64,000 bases of DNA from Lentzea fradiae (lineage in GTDB: Bacteria; Actinomycetota; Actinomycetes; Mycobacteriales; Pseudonocardiaceae): assembly GCF_900100955.1 (NCBI RefSeq), contig NZ_FNCC01000012.1, positions 62,001-126,000 on the forward strand. The letters are read 5' to 3'. Within the stretch, counting starts at the first letter, position 1; every line of letters begins with the position of its first letter. This document shows positions 26,414-46,946 of the stretch, in pieces. The notes beneath the pieces are model-generated. The model did no database searches, had not been told where the DNA came from, and saw only the letters and a program-made list of their open reading frames with translations. The position numbers and the translations under genes are program-made.

Positions 26414-27154
26414 TCAGCCCCCCAGCGCGGCGAGCTTGGCGGCAACGGACTCGGGCGTGGGCCGCCGCTGTTCGGCGACCACGACACCGTCGCTGAGGAA
26501 CACGACCCGGTCCGCACACGCAGCTGCCATCGGGTCGTGGGTCGCCATCACGACCGTCTGTCTCCGCACGTCGACGAGGTGCCGCAACGCACCCAGCACC
26601 TCGCGTCCGTTGTGGACGTCCAACGCGCCGGTCGGTTCGTCGGCGAAGAGCACTTCCGGGTTGGTGATGAGCGCACGAGCGATGGCGACGCGTTGCTGCT
26701 GACCACCGGAGAGCTGGGCCGGGCGGTGCTTGGCGCGATCGGCGAGCCCGACCTGGCGCAACGCCTCGATCACCTGGGCCGGGCCCGGCCGCTGGCCCGC
26801 GAGACGCAGCGGCAGCATCACGTTCTGCTCGGCGGTCAGAGCGGGCAACAGGTTGTATGCCTGGAACACCATGCTGATGCGGCTGCGGCGCAACCGTGCG
26901 AGCGAGTCCTCGTCGAGTCTGCTGATGTCGGTCTCCCCGATGAACACCTGTCCGGCACTCGGCCTGATCAACCCTGCCGCGCAGTGCAGCAGCGTGGTCT
27001 TGCCGGAACCGGACGGGCCCATCACCGCTGTCATCGAGCCGCGGCCGAACCCCAGCGCCACTTGGCGGACGGCGTGCACCACGGCGTACTTCGTGCCGTA
27101 GTTCATCGTGACGTCCACGAGCGTGACAGCGTCGCCGATCGACCTGCCGACCAT
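26414..27154 (-). CDS. ABC transporter ATPase, LolD/MacB type
   Basis: A 246-residue ATPase with Walker A GPSGSGKTTLL, Q-loop MVFQAYNLLP, signature LSGGQQQR, Walker B VLFADEPTGALD and H-loop ATHDPMAAACAD. It energises the FtsX-type permease encoded next. I place the start at ATG 27154 (MVGRSIGDAV), preceded by GGGGAGA; an upstream ATG at 27184 is possible. It follows the response regulator by 115 bases and is probably its regulatory target. Confidence 0.93.
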   Translation of the reverse strand: MVGRSIGDAVTLVDVTMNYGTKYAVVHAVRQVALGFGRGSMTAVMGPSGSGKTTLLHCAAGLIRPSAGQVFIGETDISRLDEDSLARLRRSRISMVFQAYNLLPALTAEQNVMLPLRLAGQRPGPAQVIEALRQVGLADRAKHRPAQLSGGQQQRVAIARALITNPEVLFADEPTGALDVHNGREVLGALRHLVDVRRQTVVMATHDPMAAACADRVVFLSDGVVVAEQRRPTPESVAAKLAALGG

Positions 27155-27269
27155 TGCGGTCGTGTCTCCCCTTGTGCCGAACATGCCTCAAGTCAACGCG
27201 GTCGGCGGCCTCGTGACATCGGGGTCCGCTGCGATCTCGGAGGTGCAGCTGGCCACACCCCCGATCGGG

Positions 27270-27920
27270 TTACTCGCGTTCGCTGTCGAGGTACGCGAGC
27301 ACCGCCAGCACCCGCCGGTTGCCGCTGTCGGTCGGTTGCAGGCCGAGCTTCGTGAAGATGGCGCCGATGTGCTTCTGCACCGAGGACTCGGTGATGTGCA
27401 GACGGTTCCTGATGGTCGTGTTGTCCTGCCCCTGCGCCATCAGCCCCAGCACCTCGCGTTCGCGCGGGGACAGGGTGTCGACCGGGTCGCTGGCGCGGCG
27501 GGTCAGCAGCTGCCGCACCACCTCGGGGTCCATCACCGTGCCGCCGCCCGCGACCCGGACGAGCGCGTCGACGAACTCCTCCACCCGCGAAACCCGGTCT
27601 TTGAGCAGGTACCCGACGCCGCCGGCCGAGCCGGCCATCAGTTCGGAGGCGTAGCTGGTCTCGACGTACTGCGAGAGCACCAGCACCGGCAGGCCCGGTA
27701 CGCGCCGCCGCGCCTCCAGGGCGGCTCGGATGCCCTCGTCGCGGAAGGTCGGCGGCATCCGCACGTCGACGATCGCCACCTCGGGGCGGTGCTCGACCGC
27801 GGCCTCGACGAAGCTCTCGCCGTCGACGACTCTCGCCACCACCTCGAACCCTGCCCGCGACAGCAGCAGCGCGAGCCCTTCGGCGAGCAGGACGTTGTCC
27901 TCCGCGATCACCGCCCGCAC
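27270..27920 (-). CDS. NarL/LuxR-family response regulator
   Basis: A 216-residue regulator. The receiver domain has E7/D8 acidic residues (VIAEDN), phospho-acceptor Asp52 in AIVDVRMPP, and the conserved Lys in GYLLKDRV. A C-terminal LuxR helix-turn-helix starts TLSPREREVLGLMAQG. The GTG start overlaps the kinase 3' end by 13 bases, so the pair is translated together. It presumably controls the neighbouring ABC transporter genes. Confidence 0.93.
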   Translation of the reverse strand: MRAVIAEDNVLLAEGLALLLSRAGFEVVARVVDGESFVEAAVEHRPEVAIVDVRMPPTFRDEGIRAALEARRRVPGLPVLVLSQYVETSYASELMAGSAGGVGYLLKDRVSRVEEFVDALVRVAGGGTVMDPEVVRQLLTRRASDPVDTLSPREREVLGLMAQGQDNTTIRNRLHITESSVQKHIGAIFTKLGLQPTDSGNRRVLAVLAYLDSERE

Positions 27921-29149
27921 GGCAGCTCCACCACGATCCTGCTCGGTCCGCCCACCGGGCTGTCCACAGCCACCACTCCGTCCAGCGCGGCGACGCGGCG
28001 CCGGATGCCGACCACACCGCTGCCTCCCGCCTCGTCGATGCCACCCCTGCCGTCGTCGGTCACCTCGACGACCAGCCGTTCCCCCACCGTGCGCAGCCGC
28101 ACGTCCACCGACTTCGCGCCGCTGTGCTTGGCCACGTTGGTCAGCGCCTCCGCCAGCGTGAAGTAGGCCGCCGTCTCCACCGCCGCCGGCAGCGCGCCGG
28201 TCTCGTCCAGGTCGAGGTGCGCGGGCACCGGGCAGTCGGCCACGAGTGACCGCACCGCGCCGGCGAGGCCCCGGTCGGAGAGGATCGGCGGGTGGATCCC
28301 GCGCACGATGGTGCGCAGTTCCGCCATCGCCGCCTCGACGCCCTCGGTCGCCTCCGCGAGCAGCGTGCTCGCCACCTCGGGCTCGGTGTCCATCGTCTGG
28401 CGCGCGATACCAAGCCGCAGCGCGATCGACACGAGCCGGGCCTGGATGCCGTCGTGCAGGTCGCGTTCGATGCGGCGCAGTTCGGCGCCGTGCGCGGCGA
28501 GCGCTCCCGCCCGTGACTCGGTGAGCACCTCGACGCGTTCCTCGAGCTGCTCGGCGTCCGAGCGGTCCAGCACCGCGAGCGTGAGCGCCGCCCACCAACG
28601 AGCGAGGCTCGGCAGCACGAACACCAGCGCCGCGCCCGAGACCAGCAGCACCGGCACGCCGCTGAGCACCGCTGTGCCCCAGTCGGCGATCGTCACGCCC
28701 GGCAGCAGCTGCACGGGGTCGGAGTCGGGCAGCGCCCACCAGAACAACGTGCCCGCGAACGACGCGAGCACGAGTCCCAGCGACAGCACCGTCAGCAGGC
28801 CGAGCGGCAGTCCGATCGCGACCTGCACCGGCAGCCAGGCGAGGTCGCGCCACGTCGTCCGGTCGCCGAACACCCCGCGCCACCAGCTGAGGACCCCGCC
28901 CCGCAACGGCCGGAACCGCCTGCGCACCGGCCTGCCGAGCAGACGGCCCGCCAGCATCCGGTGCGCGTCGGTCCAGAGCCGCAGCACCACCAGCACCAGC
29001 GGCAGGAAGACGAGACCCACCCCGCCCGCGACGATCGTCAGCGCGGCCAGGAACAGGGCGAGGGGGAACAGCACCGTCACGACCGACGAGGGCGCCATGA
29101 GCACCATGGCCGGCACGGTGCGCCGCACCGCTCCCCAGATCGCCTTCAC
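27908..29149 (-). CDS. sensor histidine kinase (HisKA_3 type)
   Basis: A 413-residue membrane kinase. Several N-terminal hydrophobic segments (VVTVLFPLALFLAALTIVAG, VLSGVPVLLVSGAALVFVLP) precede the dimerisation/phosphoacceptor helix RIERDLHDGIQARLVSIALR with the autophosphorylated His. The ATPase part follows with the N box EALTNVAKHS and G box DDGRGG. GTG start at 29149 has GGGGAGGTGG just upstream and lies 22 bases after the acetoacetate-decarboxylase-like gene, so it may be co-transcribed with the enduracididine genes. Its stimulus is unknown; with a MacB-like ABC partner, cell-envelope or peptide sensing is plausible. Confidence 0.92.
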   Translation of the reverse strand: MKAIWGAVRRTVPAMVLMAPSSVVTVLFPLALFLAALTIVAGGVGLVFLPLVLVVLRLWTDAHRMLAGRLLGRPVRRRFRPLRGGVLSWWRGVFGDRTTWRDLAWLPVQVAIGLPLGLLTVLSLGLVLASFAGTLFWWALPDSDPVQLLPGVTIADWGTAVLSGVPVLLVSGAALVFVLPSLARWWAALTLAVLDRSDAEQLEERVEVLTESRAGALAAHGAELRRIERDLHDGIQARLVSIALRLGIARQTMDTEPEVASTLLAEATEGVEAAMAELRTIVRGIHPPILSDRGLAGAVRSLVADCPVPAHLDLDETGALPAAVETAAYFTLAEALTNVAKHSGAKSVDVRLRTVGERLVVEVTDDGRGGIDEAGGSGVVGIRRRVAALDGVVAVDSPVGGPSRIVVELPCGR

Positions 29150-29171
29150 CCCGGTGCCACCTCCCCGGTGA

Positions 29172-29990
29172 CTATCTTCCCGGATCTGCCGCCGGGGCGA
29201 GCAGGCGCCCACCGCGCAGCGTCTCGGCGTAGGAGAACACGTACCCCGCGCCGATCTCGACCGGTGCCAGCGCCGCGAAGTCCCCGTCGAGCACGTCGAA
29301 CAGGCGCAGGTCGGCCTCGCCCCGCCACACCGGCGTGAACTCGACGCCGGTGACCTCCGACGTCACGAGGTCGCTCACCGGCTCGTCGTCGGGCGTCCAC
29401 GCCGGGAAGTGCCGCGTGTGCACCAACGGCACGGTGTGCAGGAACGGCGGTTCGTCCGCGAGTCCCGTCAGCTCGACGCCGGCCTCGGCCACCCGCCTGC
29501 CCGACACCGAGAGCGACCCGTGCAGGCGTTCCCCCGGTGCGGGCCGCTGTCCGGCGATTCCCACGGGCTTGGGCCGGGTCTGGTGGATCGCGCCGAACTG
29601 CTTCGGCATGCCCTGGATCCAGCCGCGCACCATGGGCACCGGCTGGTCGACCCACGCGTACGGGCAGCGGGCCATGGGCCTGCCGTCGTGGCTACAGCCG
29701 ATCAGCAGCAGGAACTCGGAGAACTGGCAGGTCGCCGGATCGGCGAGCTCGGCGCCGGACTCGGAACACCACTGCCACTCGGCGAACACCGCTGCGGCCG
29801 CGCCCGGATCGGGACCGAGGTCCAGTCCCGGTGGCAGGAACCGGGCGGCGGCCTCCGGGTCCACCCGGTAGTCGACCATGATCACGTCACCGGAGAAGTG
29901 CCACGGCGGCGGCGTGATCATCGCCGACGTGCCGCTCGGCGACAGCGGCAGGCTGTAGCCGGTGGGTGCGGGCAGACTCGTTGCGGTCAT
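29172..29990 (-). CDS. mppR: acetoacetate decarboxylase-like aldolase-dehydratase, MppR/EndR-like
   Basis: A 272-residue member of the acetoacetate decarboxylase superfamily. The region GMPKQFGAIHQTRPK contains the expected Schiff-base lysine. With MppP and MppQ homologues immediately upstream it matches the three-gene set making L-enduracididine in mannopeptimycin and enduracidin producers. There the ADC-like protein (MppR) was found to act on 2-oxo acids and is thought to help form the cyclic guanidine of the 2-oxo precursor. Its ATG overlaps the aminotransferase stop as ATGA. Family is seen directly; the pathway role rests on the gene set. Confidence 0.87.
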   Translation of the reverse strand: MTATSLPAPTGYSLPLSPSGTSAMITPPPWHFSGDVIMVDYRVDPEAAARFLPPGLDLGPDPGAAAAVFAEWQWCSESGAELADPATCQFSEFLLLIGCSHDGRPMARCPYAWVDQPVPMVRGWIQGMPKQFGAIHQTRPKPVGIAGQRPAPGERLHGSLSVSGRRVAEAGVELTGLADEPPFLHTVPLVHTRHFPAWTPDDEPVSDLVTSEVTGVEFTPVWRGEADLRLFDVLDGDFAALAPVEIGAGYVFSYAETLRGGRLLAPAADPGR

Positions 29991-31135
29991 GAGGAAACCC
30001 GTTCGTGTAGTAGCCCGGAGCGCGCCCAGGCCGTGTGGATCGCATGGCCTGCGGAGGCCAGTTCCGCAGGGCGGTTGAGGCTGTAGGAGAGCCGGATGCG
30101 CGGGGCCTGGCCCGCACCGAACCGGGAACCGGCGGCGACCCGGACCCCGCCGGCGGCTGCGGCGGCCACCAACTCTTCCTCCCTCTGCTCCGGACCGAAC
30201 CGAAGCCAGAGGAAGAACCCGCCGTGCGGCGTCGTGACGTCGAGGTCGCCGAGCGCGCCGAGCAACGCGTCACGACGGACGCGCAGCTCGTCGCGCACCC
30301 GGTCCAGGTGGCGGTCGTACTCGCCGTCGGTGATCATCGTGGCCACCGCCAGCGACGCCAGGTGGTTGAGCGAACCGCCGCTGTGGAACAACCCGTGGCT
30401 CAGCAAGCGGGTCACCACGGCCGGTCCGGCGGTCAGCCAGCCCAGCCGCAGGCCGGGACCGATGGTCTTCGAGAAGGTGCCCAGGCGGATCACTCCGTCG
30501 GGATCCAGCTCGGCCAGCGGCGGCGGGAACGCGGCCGCGGACAGGCCCAGCTCCGCGTACGCGTCGTCCTCCACCACGAGCACCCCGCGCCGGGTCGTCA
30601 CCTCCAGGATCTCCCGGCGCCTGCGTTCGGGCACCACCTGCCCGGTCGGGTTGTGGAACGTCGGGTTGAGGTAGACGAACGCCGTGTCCCGCGCGGCCAG
30701 CGCGTCGTCCAGGGCGCCGGGGTCCATGCCGTCGGCGTCCGCGGGAACGTGCGCGAGCCGCAGCCCGCAACTGGTGAGGATCGCCCGCCCGTAGTCGTAG
30801 CCGAGGCGGTCGGTCACGACCGTCCGCCCCGGTGCCGCCAGCGTGGTGCCGAGCAAGTGCAACGCCTGCGAGGTGCCGGCCGTCAGCACCACCCGGCCGG
30901 CATCGGGCAGGTGCGCCCGCCGGGCGAGCGCCTCCCGCAACGGGAGCGCTCCCGCGTTGTCCCCGTAGGCGAGGGCGGCGGATCCGAACTCCTCCAGCGC
31001 CCTCGCGTACGCGTGCCGCACCAGTCCGACCGGTTGCAGGTCCGGACCGGGATAGCCCGGCCCGAGGTCGAGCACGCCGGGCGGGGCCACCTCCTGCACG
31101 ACGCCGAGGCGCCAGGCGGGCGGGAAGAACGTCAC
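29987..31135 (-). CDS. mppQ: PLP aminotransferase, MppQ/EndQ-like
   Basis: A 382-residue fold-type I aminotransferase (class I/II). It has YLNPTFHNPTGQVV (Asn that contacts PLP), VVEDDAYAEL (Asp), the internal-aldimine lysine in LGTFSKTIGPGLRLGWL, and a C-terminal RIRLSY arginine for the substrate carboxylate. In the enduracididine pathway this step would transaminate 2-keto-enduracididine to L-enduracididine. The GTG start overlaps the mppP-like stop (GTGA), and the 3' end overlaps the ADC-like gene (ATGA). Confidence 0.88.
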   Translation of the reverse strand: MTFFPPAWRLGVVQEVAPPGVLDLGPGYPGPDLQPVGLVRHAYARALEEFGSAALAYGDNAGALPLREALARRAHLPDAGRVVLTAGTSQALHLLGTTLAAPGRTVVTDRLGYDYGRAILTSCGLRLAHVPADADGMDPGALDDALAARDTAFVYLNPTFHNPTGQVVPERRRREILEVTTRRGVLVVEDDAYAELGLSAAAFPPPLAELDPDGVIRLGTFSKTIGPGLRLGWLTAGPAVVTRLLSHGLFHSGGSLNHLASLAVATMITDGEYDRHLDRVRDELRVRRDALLGALGDLDVTTPHGGFFLWLRFGPEQREEELVAAAAAGGVRVAAGSRFGAGQAPRIRLSYSLNRPAELASAGHAIHTAWARSGLLHERVSS

Positions 31136-32280
31136 GGGGCCACCAGGACCGACCGCAGCAGCCGGGTGGCCGCCTCCACCGCGGTCGCCGACCGGGACAG
31201 CGCGATCCGCAGGCAGTTCCCGCCCTCCTCCGGACGGGCCCAGTGGAACGGCCCGCACGGCAGCGCGAACAGGTTGTGCTGCCGCAGTTCCTGCCACACG
31301 GCGAGACCCGAGCGGGAGCCCAGGTGCACCCGCTCGACGCTCGCGCGGCTCAGCGGGTCGGGGAAGGTCACCCCCGGCACGCCCGCGAGCCCGTCGCGCA
31401 CGATCGCGCGGTTGGTCGCGATGAACCGGTGCAGGTCGGCGAGACCGCCGTCGGCCGCGTCCTCGGCGAGCCGCTTGATCATCAGCAGCACCAGCGGGGA
31501 GACGCCGAGCAGGATGTCGGAGTAGACCTTGCCGAGCGGCAGCCCGTTGTGCTCGGAGGAGACCAGCCAGCCGACCTTGAGCTCCAGCGTCGGCCAGAGC
31601 TTGCCGGTGTCCTCGATGACCACCCAGCGGCAGCCGCTGTCCCGCAGCACCTCGTAGTGGTCGTAGTGCGCGGCCGGGTCGAACCCCCGGAACGACGTGT
31701 CGAGCGTCAGCACGACATCGTGCCGGGCGCACTGCTCGGCGAGCCGCGCCAGCCGTTCGCGGGAGACGACCTTTCCGGTGGGGTTGTTGGGCGTGGTGAC
31801 GAACAGGCACCCCACCGAGTCGAGGAGCGCCGCGTCGAGGTCGCCGCCGTGCAGCTGCTCCTCCTCGACGGCGACGAGCTCCAGCCCGACACCGCGCAGG
31901 ATGTCCGGGATGTTGTCGAAGGTGGGGTGCACCAACGCGATCCGGTCCGTCACGGTCGCGAGCGACCGGGCGAAGATCTCCATCGCGACCGACGACGAGT
32001 AGCAGCTGAGGACGCGCCCCTCCGCTGCCGGGTACGAGCGCTGGCCGAGGACCTCGAAGTAGGTGCCGATGGCCTCGCGCTCGATCTCGTCGACCGGCTG
32101 CTTCACCGCCTGGGCCCAGAGCTGCGGCAGGTCGTCGACCACCCGCTGCTGGCCGAGGGTCAGGTCCTGGCGGGCGTGGCCGTCCGCGAGGTTCAGGGAA
32201 CTGCTGAGGGCCAGGAACTCGAACTGGGTGAGGTTGCCCAGCTCGTCGTCGGTGACCACTGGTGGCCGAGTGTCCTGCAT
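31132..32280 (-). CDS. mppP: PLP-dependent L-arginine oxidase, MppP/EndP-like
   Basis: A 382-residue protein very similar, from memory of the family, to MppP of Streptomyces wadayamensis, a PLP enzyme that hydroxylates and deaminates L-arginine to 4-hydroxy-2-ketoarginine using O2. Shared stretches include TQFEFLALSSSLNLADGHAR, RVLSCYSSSVAMEIFARSL, ALVHPTFDNIPDILRG, FVTTPNNPTGKVV, LTLDTSFRGFDPAAHYDHYE and the PLP-lysine segment VIEDTGKLWPTLELKVGW. Length agrees with MppP (about 376). It is the first of three overlapping genes and so the entry step of enduracididine formation. I rate this as one of the most diagnostic genes in the window. Confidence 0.92.
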   Translation of the reverse strand: MQDTRPPVVTDDELGNLTQFEFLALSSSLNLADGHARQDLTLGQQRVVDDLPQLWAQAVKQPVDEIEREAIGTYFEVLGQRSYPAAEGRVLSCYSSSVAMEIFARSLATVTDRIALVHPTFDNIPDILRGVGLELVAVEEEQLHGGDLDAALLDSVGCLFVTTPNNPTGKVVSRERLARLAEQCARHDVVLTLDTSFRGFDPAAHYDHYEVLRDSGCRWVVIEDTGKLWPTLELKVGWLVSSEHNGLPLGKVYSDILLGVSPLVLLMIKRLAEDAADGGLADLHRFIATNRAIVRDGLAGVPGVTFPDPLSRASVERVHLGSRSGLAVWQELRQHNLFALPCGPFHWARPEEGGNCLRIALSRSATAVEAATRLLRSVLVAP

Positions 32281-32316
32281 GTGCTCACGAACTCCTTAAC
32301 GGGTGGTGGAAGCAGG

Positions 32317-33564
32317 TCAAGACGCTTGCCTGCCGGGCGCCGGGAAACGGCGCAGGGTGGGGCTGAGGGTGGCTCCGACGGCGATCACCGCGGCCGTTGC
32401 CGCGCACGCCATCAGGCCGGTCGTGCCGTCGCCCGTGCCGGCGAGCGCGCCGCCGGCGATCGGGCCGAGCGCACCCGCGGCACCGGTGAAGAGACCGACC
32501 ATGCCGCTGAGCCGCCCGCGCAGCTCGTCGACCGTGACGGACATCTGGTAGGTCATCACCGTCGTGACGGTGACGGGCATGAACATCGCGACCACGCCGA
32601 GCACCACCCCCAGCAGCACGCCGCTGGGGGTGAAGGCCATGACGAGGATCAGCACGGCGGCGAGCCAGGAGAAGCCGATGATGATCACCGACGCGGGCAG
32701 CACGGCGTGCAGCCGGGCGGCGATCGCGGCGCCGATCAGACCACCGGCACCGAAGCAGGCCATCATCAGGCCGATCTCGCCGGGACCGACCTGGTCCTCA
32801 CCGGAGACGGCCAGCACGATGACGACCAGCGCGCTGAACACCAGCTGCACCAGGGCGACCCACACCAGTGTCGTCCTGATAGGACGGTGCCGCCACACCC
32901 AGCGCAACCCGACCGGAGCGCCGTCGCCGTCTTCGTCCTCCGCCACCGGGGCCGCACCCTTCGGCAGGCGGAGCGTCAGCAACGCGATGCAGGACACCAG
33001 GAGCAGGGCCGCGTTCAGCGCGAACGGCAGCATGTGGTCGATGGTGAACAGCACGCCGCTGAGCAACGGGCCCGCGAGATTCGCGATGTACGGGCGCGCG
33101 GTGTTGCGCGCCACGGCCTGGGAAAGCTGTTCCGGCGCGACGACGCTCGGCAGCGCGGCGTCCTCCGCGGGACCGAACACCGACACGAGCAGTCCGTCGA
33201 TCGCCGCCACCACGAGGATGTGCGGCAACGAGTAGGCGTCGAAGTACAGCGCCACGGCGACGCTGCCCATCGCGACCGCCCGCAGGATCTCGCACACGAC
33301 CATCACGGTCTTGCGGTCGTAGCGGTCCGCGAGGAACCCCGCGGGCACCGAGCCGATCAGCAGCGCCACCGCCATGGTGGTCGCGACCAGGCCGATCTCC
33401 ACCGCCGACCGCGTCGTGGCGAGGATCAGCAGCGGAAAACCGATCAGCGCGAGCTCGCTGCCCAGTTCGGAGACGAGCCTGCTCATCCACAGGACGTTGT
33501 AGTCGCGGTTGCGGGACAACGGGACCACGGGCCGTACCGCGTTTCCCGCCTCGGTCGCCGTCAC
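32317..33564 (-). CDS. MFS transporter (probable exporter of the right NRPS set)
   Basis: A 415-residue major facilitator protein with about 12 membrane segments, the 2-3 loop motif PAGFLADRYDRKTVM, and an N-terminus (PLSRNRDYNVLWMSRLVSELG) typical of the MFS drug/peptide efflux group. The GTG start overlaps the stop of the serine hydrolase (GTGA), and mppP follows after 36 bases, so it is embedded in the biosynthetic operon. A role in exporting the peptide is inferred from position. Confidence 0.9.
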   Translation of the reverse strand: MTATEAGNAVRPVVPLSRNRDYNVLWMSRLVSELGSELALIGFPLLILATTRSAVEIGLVATTMAVALLIGSVPAGFLADRYDRKTVMVVCEILRAVAMGSVAVALYFDAYSLPHILVVAAIDGLLVSVFGPAEDAALPSVVAPEQLSQAVARNTARPYIANLAGPLLSGVLFTIDHMLPFALNAALLLVSCIALLTLRLPKGAAPVAEDEDGDGAPVGLRWVWRHRPIRTTLVWVALVQLVFSALVVIVLAVSGEDQVGPGEIGLMMACFGAGGLIGAAIAARLHAVLPASVIIIGFSWLAAVLILVMAFTPSGVLLGVVLGVVAMFMPVTVTTVMTYQMSVTVDELRGRLSGMVGLFTGAAGALGPIAGGALAGTGDGTTGLMACAATAAVIAVGATLSPTLRRFPAPGRQAS

Positions 33565-34741
33565 TGTGCTGTTCCCCCGTCTGGTGGTGGTACTGGCCGG
33601 GCGGTCCGGCCACCGAGCTGGAGCAGGCGTCCCGGCAGGAAGCGCCCAGGTGTGGCGGGACTTCCGGGCACGGTGAAGGTCAGGTCGCGGTGGCAGGTCA
33701 CGGTGACGCCGGGCCCGCCGTCGATCACGAGGCCGAGCCGTCCGCCGCCGTGGTGGGTGACGTCGACGAGCGCGTCACCGTTGGCGTACCGGCCGGTCAG
33801 CTCCGCGGCCTGGGCCGCGAAGGCTTCCGGTCCGTCCGGCACCGGCCGGTGGTCGGCCACGGCGATCCCGTCCGCGCGCAGGTCGTCGACGAGGTCCTGC
33901 CACAGCGCCGAACCGGTGGCAGCGTTGGTGGTCAGCGCGACCACCGTCCCGGAGTGCGGTTCGAACCGCAGGTGGCACGACGTGCCGTCGCCGGTGCCGT
34001 CGTGGCCGAACCAGGTCCGGCCCTCGGCGCGGTACACCGCCCAGCCGAGACCCCAGCCGTCGGCGAGGCCGTACGGGCCTGCCGGGTGTCCGGCCAGGTG
34101 GTCGCGGCGCATCGCGGCGTTGTGCTGCGACGCGAACCGGGCCAGGTCGGCCGCGCTCAGTGCGAGCCCGCCCGCCGGTGCCTCCAGTTCCGGCAACGCC
34201 TGCTCGGCGATGACCCTCGCGCCGCTGTGCCCCGGCACCGGCTTGCGCACGGTGGGGCCGGTCACGAAGGACGGCGTGATTCCCAGCGGCCACAACAGGA
34301 TCGACTCGACCGCGTCCCACCAGTTGACGCCGGTGACGTCCTCGGCGAGGTGCCCGGCGAGGACGTAGCCCGCATTCGAGTAGGAGAACAGCTCGCCCGG
34401 CCGGTGCACGAGGTCGTCCGGCCTGCAACGGGCGGCCCAGCGCCGCCGCGAGATCTTCTCCGGCTGCTCGACGTTCGCCGCGAGGCCCGCGGTGTGGGTG
34501 AGCAGCCGGCGCGGTGTCACCGGTAGCTTGGGCAGTTCCTCGTCCAGGCCGAGGTCTCCATCGTCGGCGAGCGTCAGCACGAGTGCCGCGGTGAACGGTT
34601 TCGTCAGCGATCCCAGCGGGAACGCGGACTCCTTCGTGACACCGTGGCATGCCTCGGCGACCTCGCCACCCTGCTGGATCACCAGCTGGGCACCCGGCAC
34701 ATCGTGCTTGCGCGCCAACCGTTCCAGCAACTCGGAGGGGT

Positions 34742-34745
<4 letters not shown>
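33561..34745 (-). CDS. serine hydrolase, penicillin-binding-protein-type thioesterase (SurE/MppK-like)
   Basis: A 394-residue class C beta-lactamase-fold serine hydrolase. Nucleophile motif S46-L-T-K49 ([10 protein letters not shown]), Tyr122 in SYSN, and a third motif H248-D-G. A C-terminal beta-rich extension (about 300-390) resembles the lipocalin-like tail of PBP-type thioesterases. No signal peptide, so it is cytoplasmic, unlike true beta-lactamases. It directly follows an NRPS that ends in an epimerase without a thioesterase, and its GTG overlaps that stop (GTGA). Known enzymes in this setting (SurE, MppK in mannopeptimycin) take the D-terminated linear peptide from the last carrier domain and cyclise it head to tail. 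That role is strongly suggested here. Confidence 0.85.
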
Positions 34746-46933
<12,188 letters not shown>

Positions 46934-46946
46934 TTCGTCCCCCACG

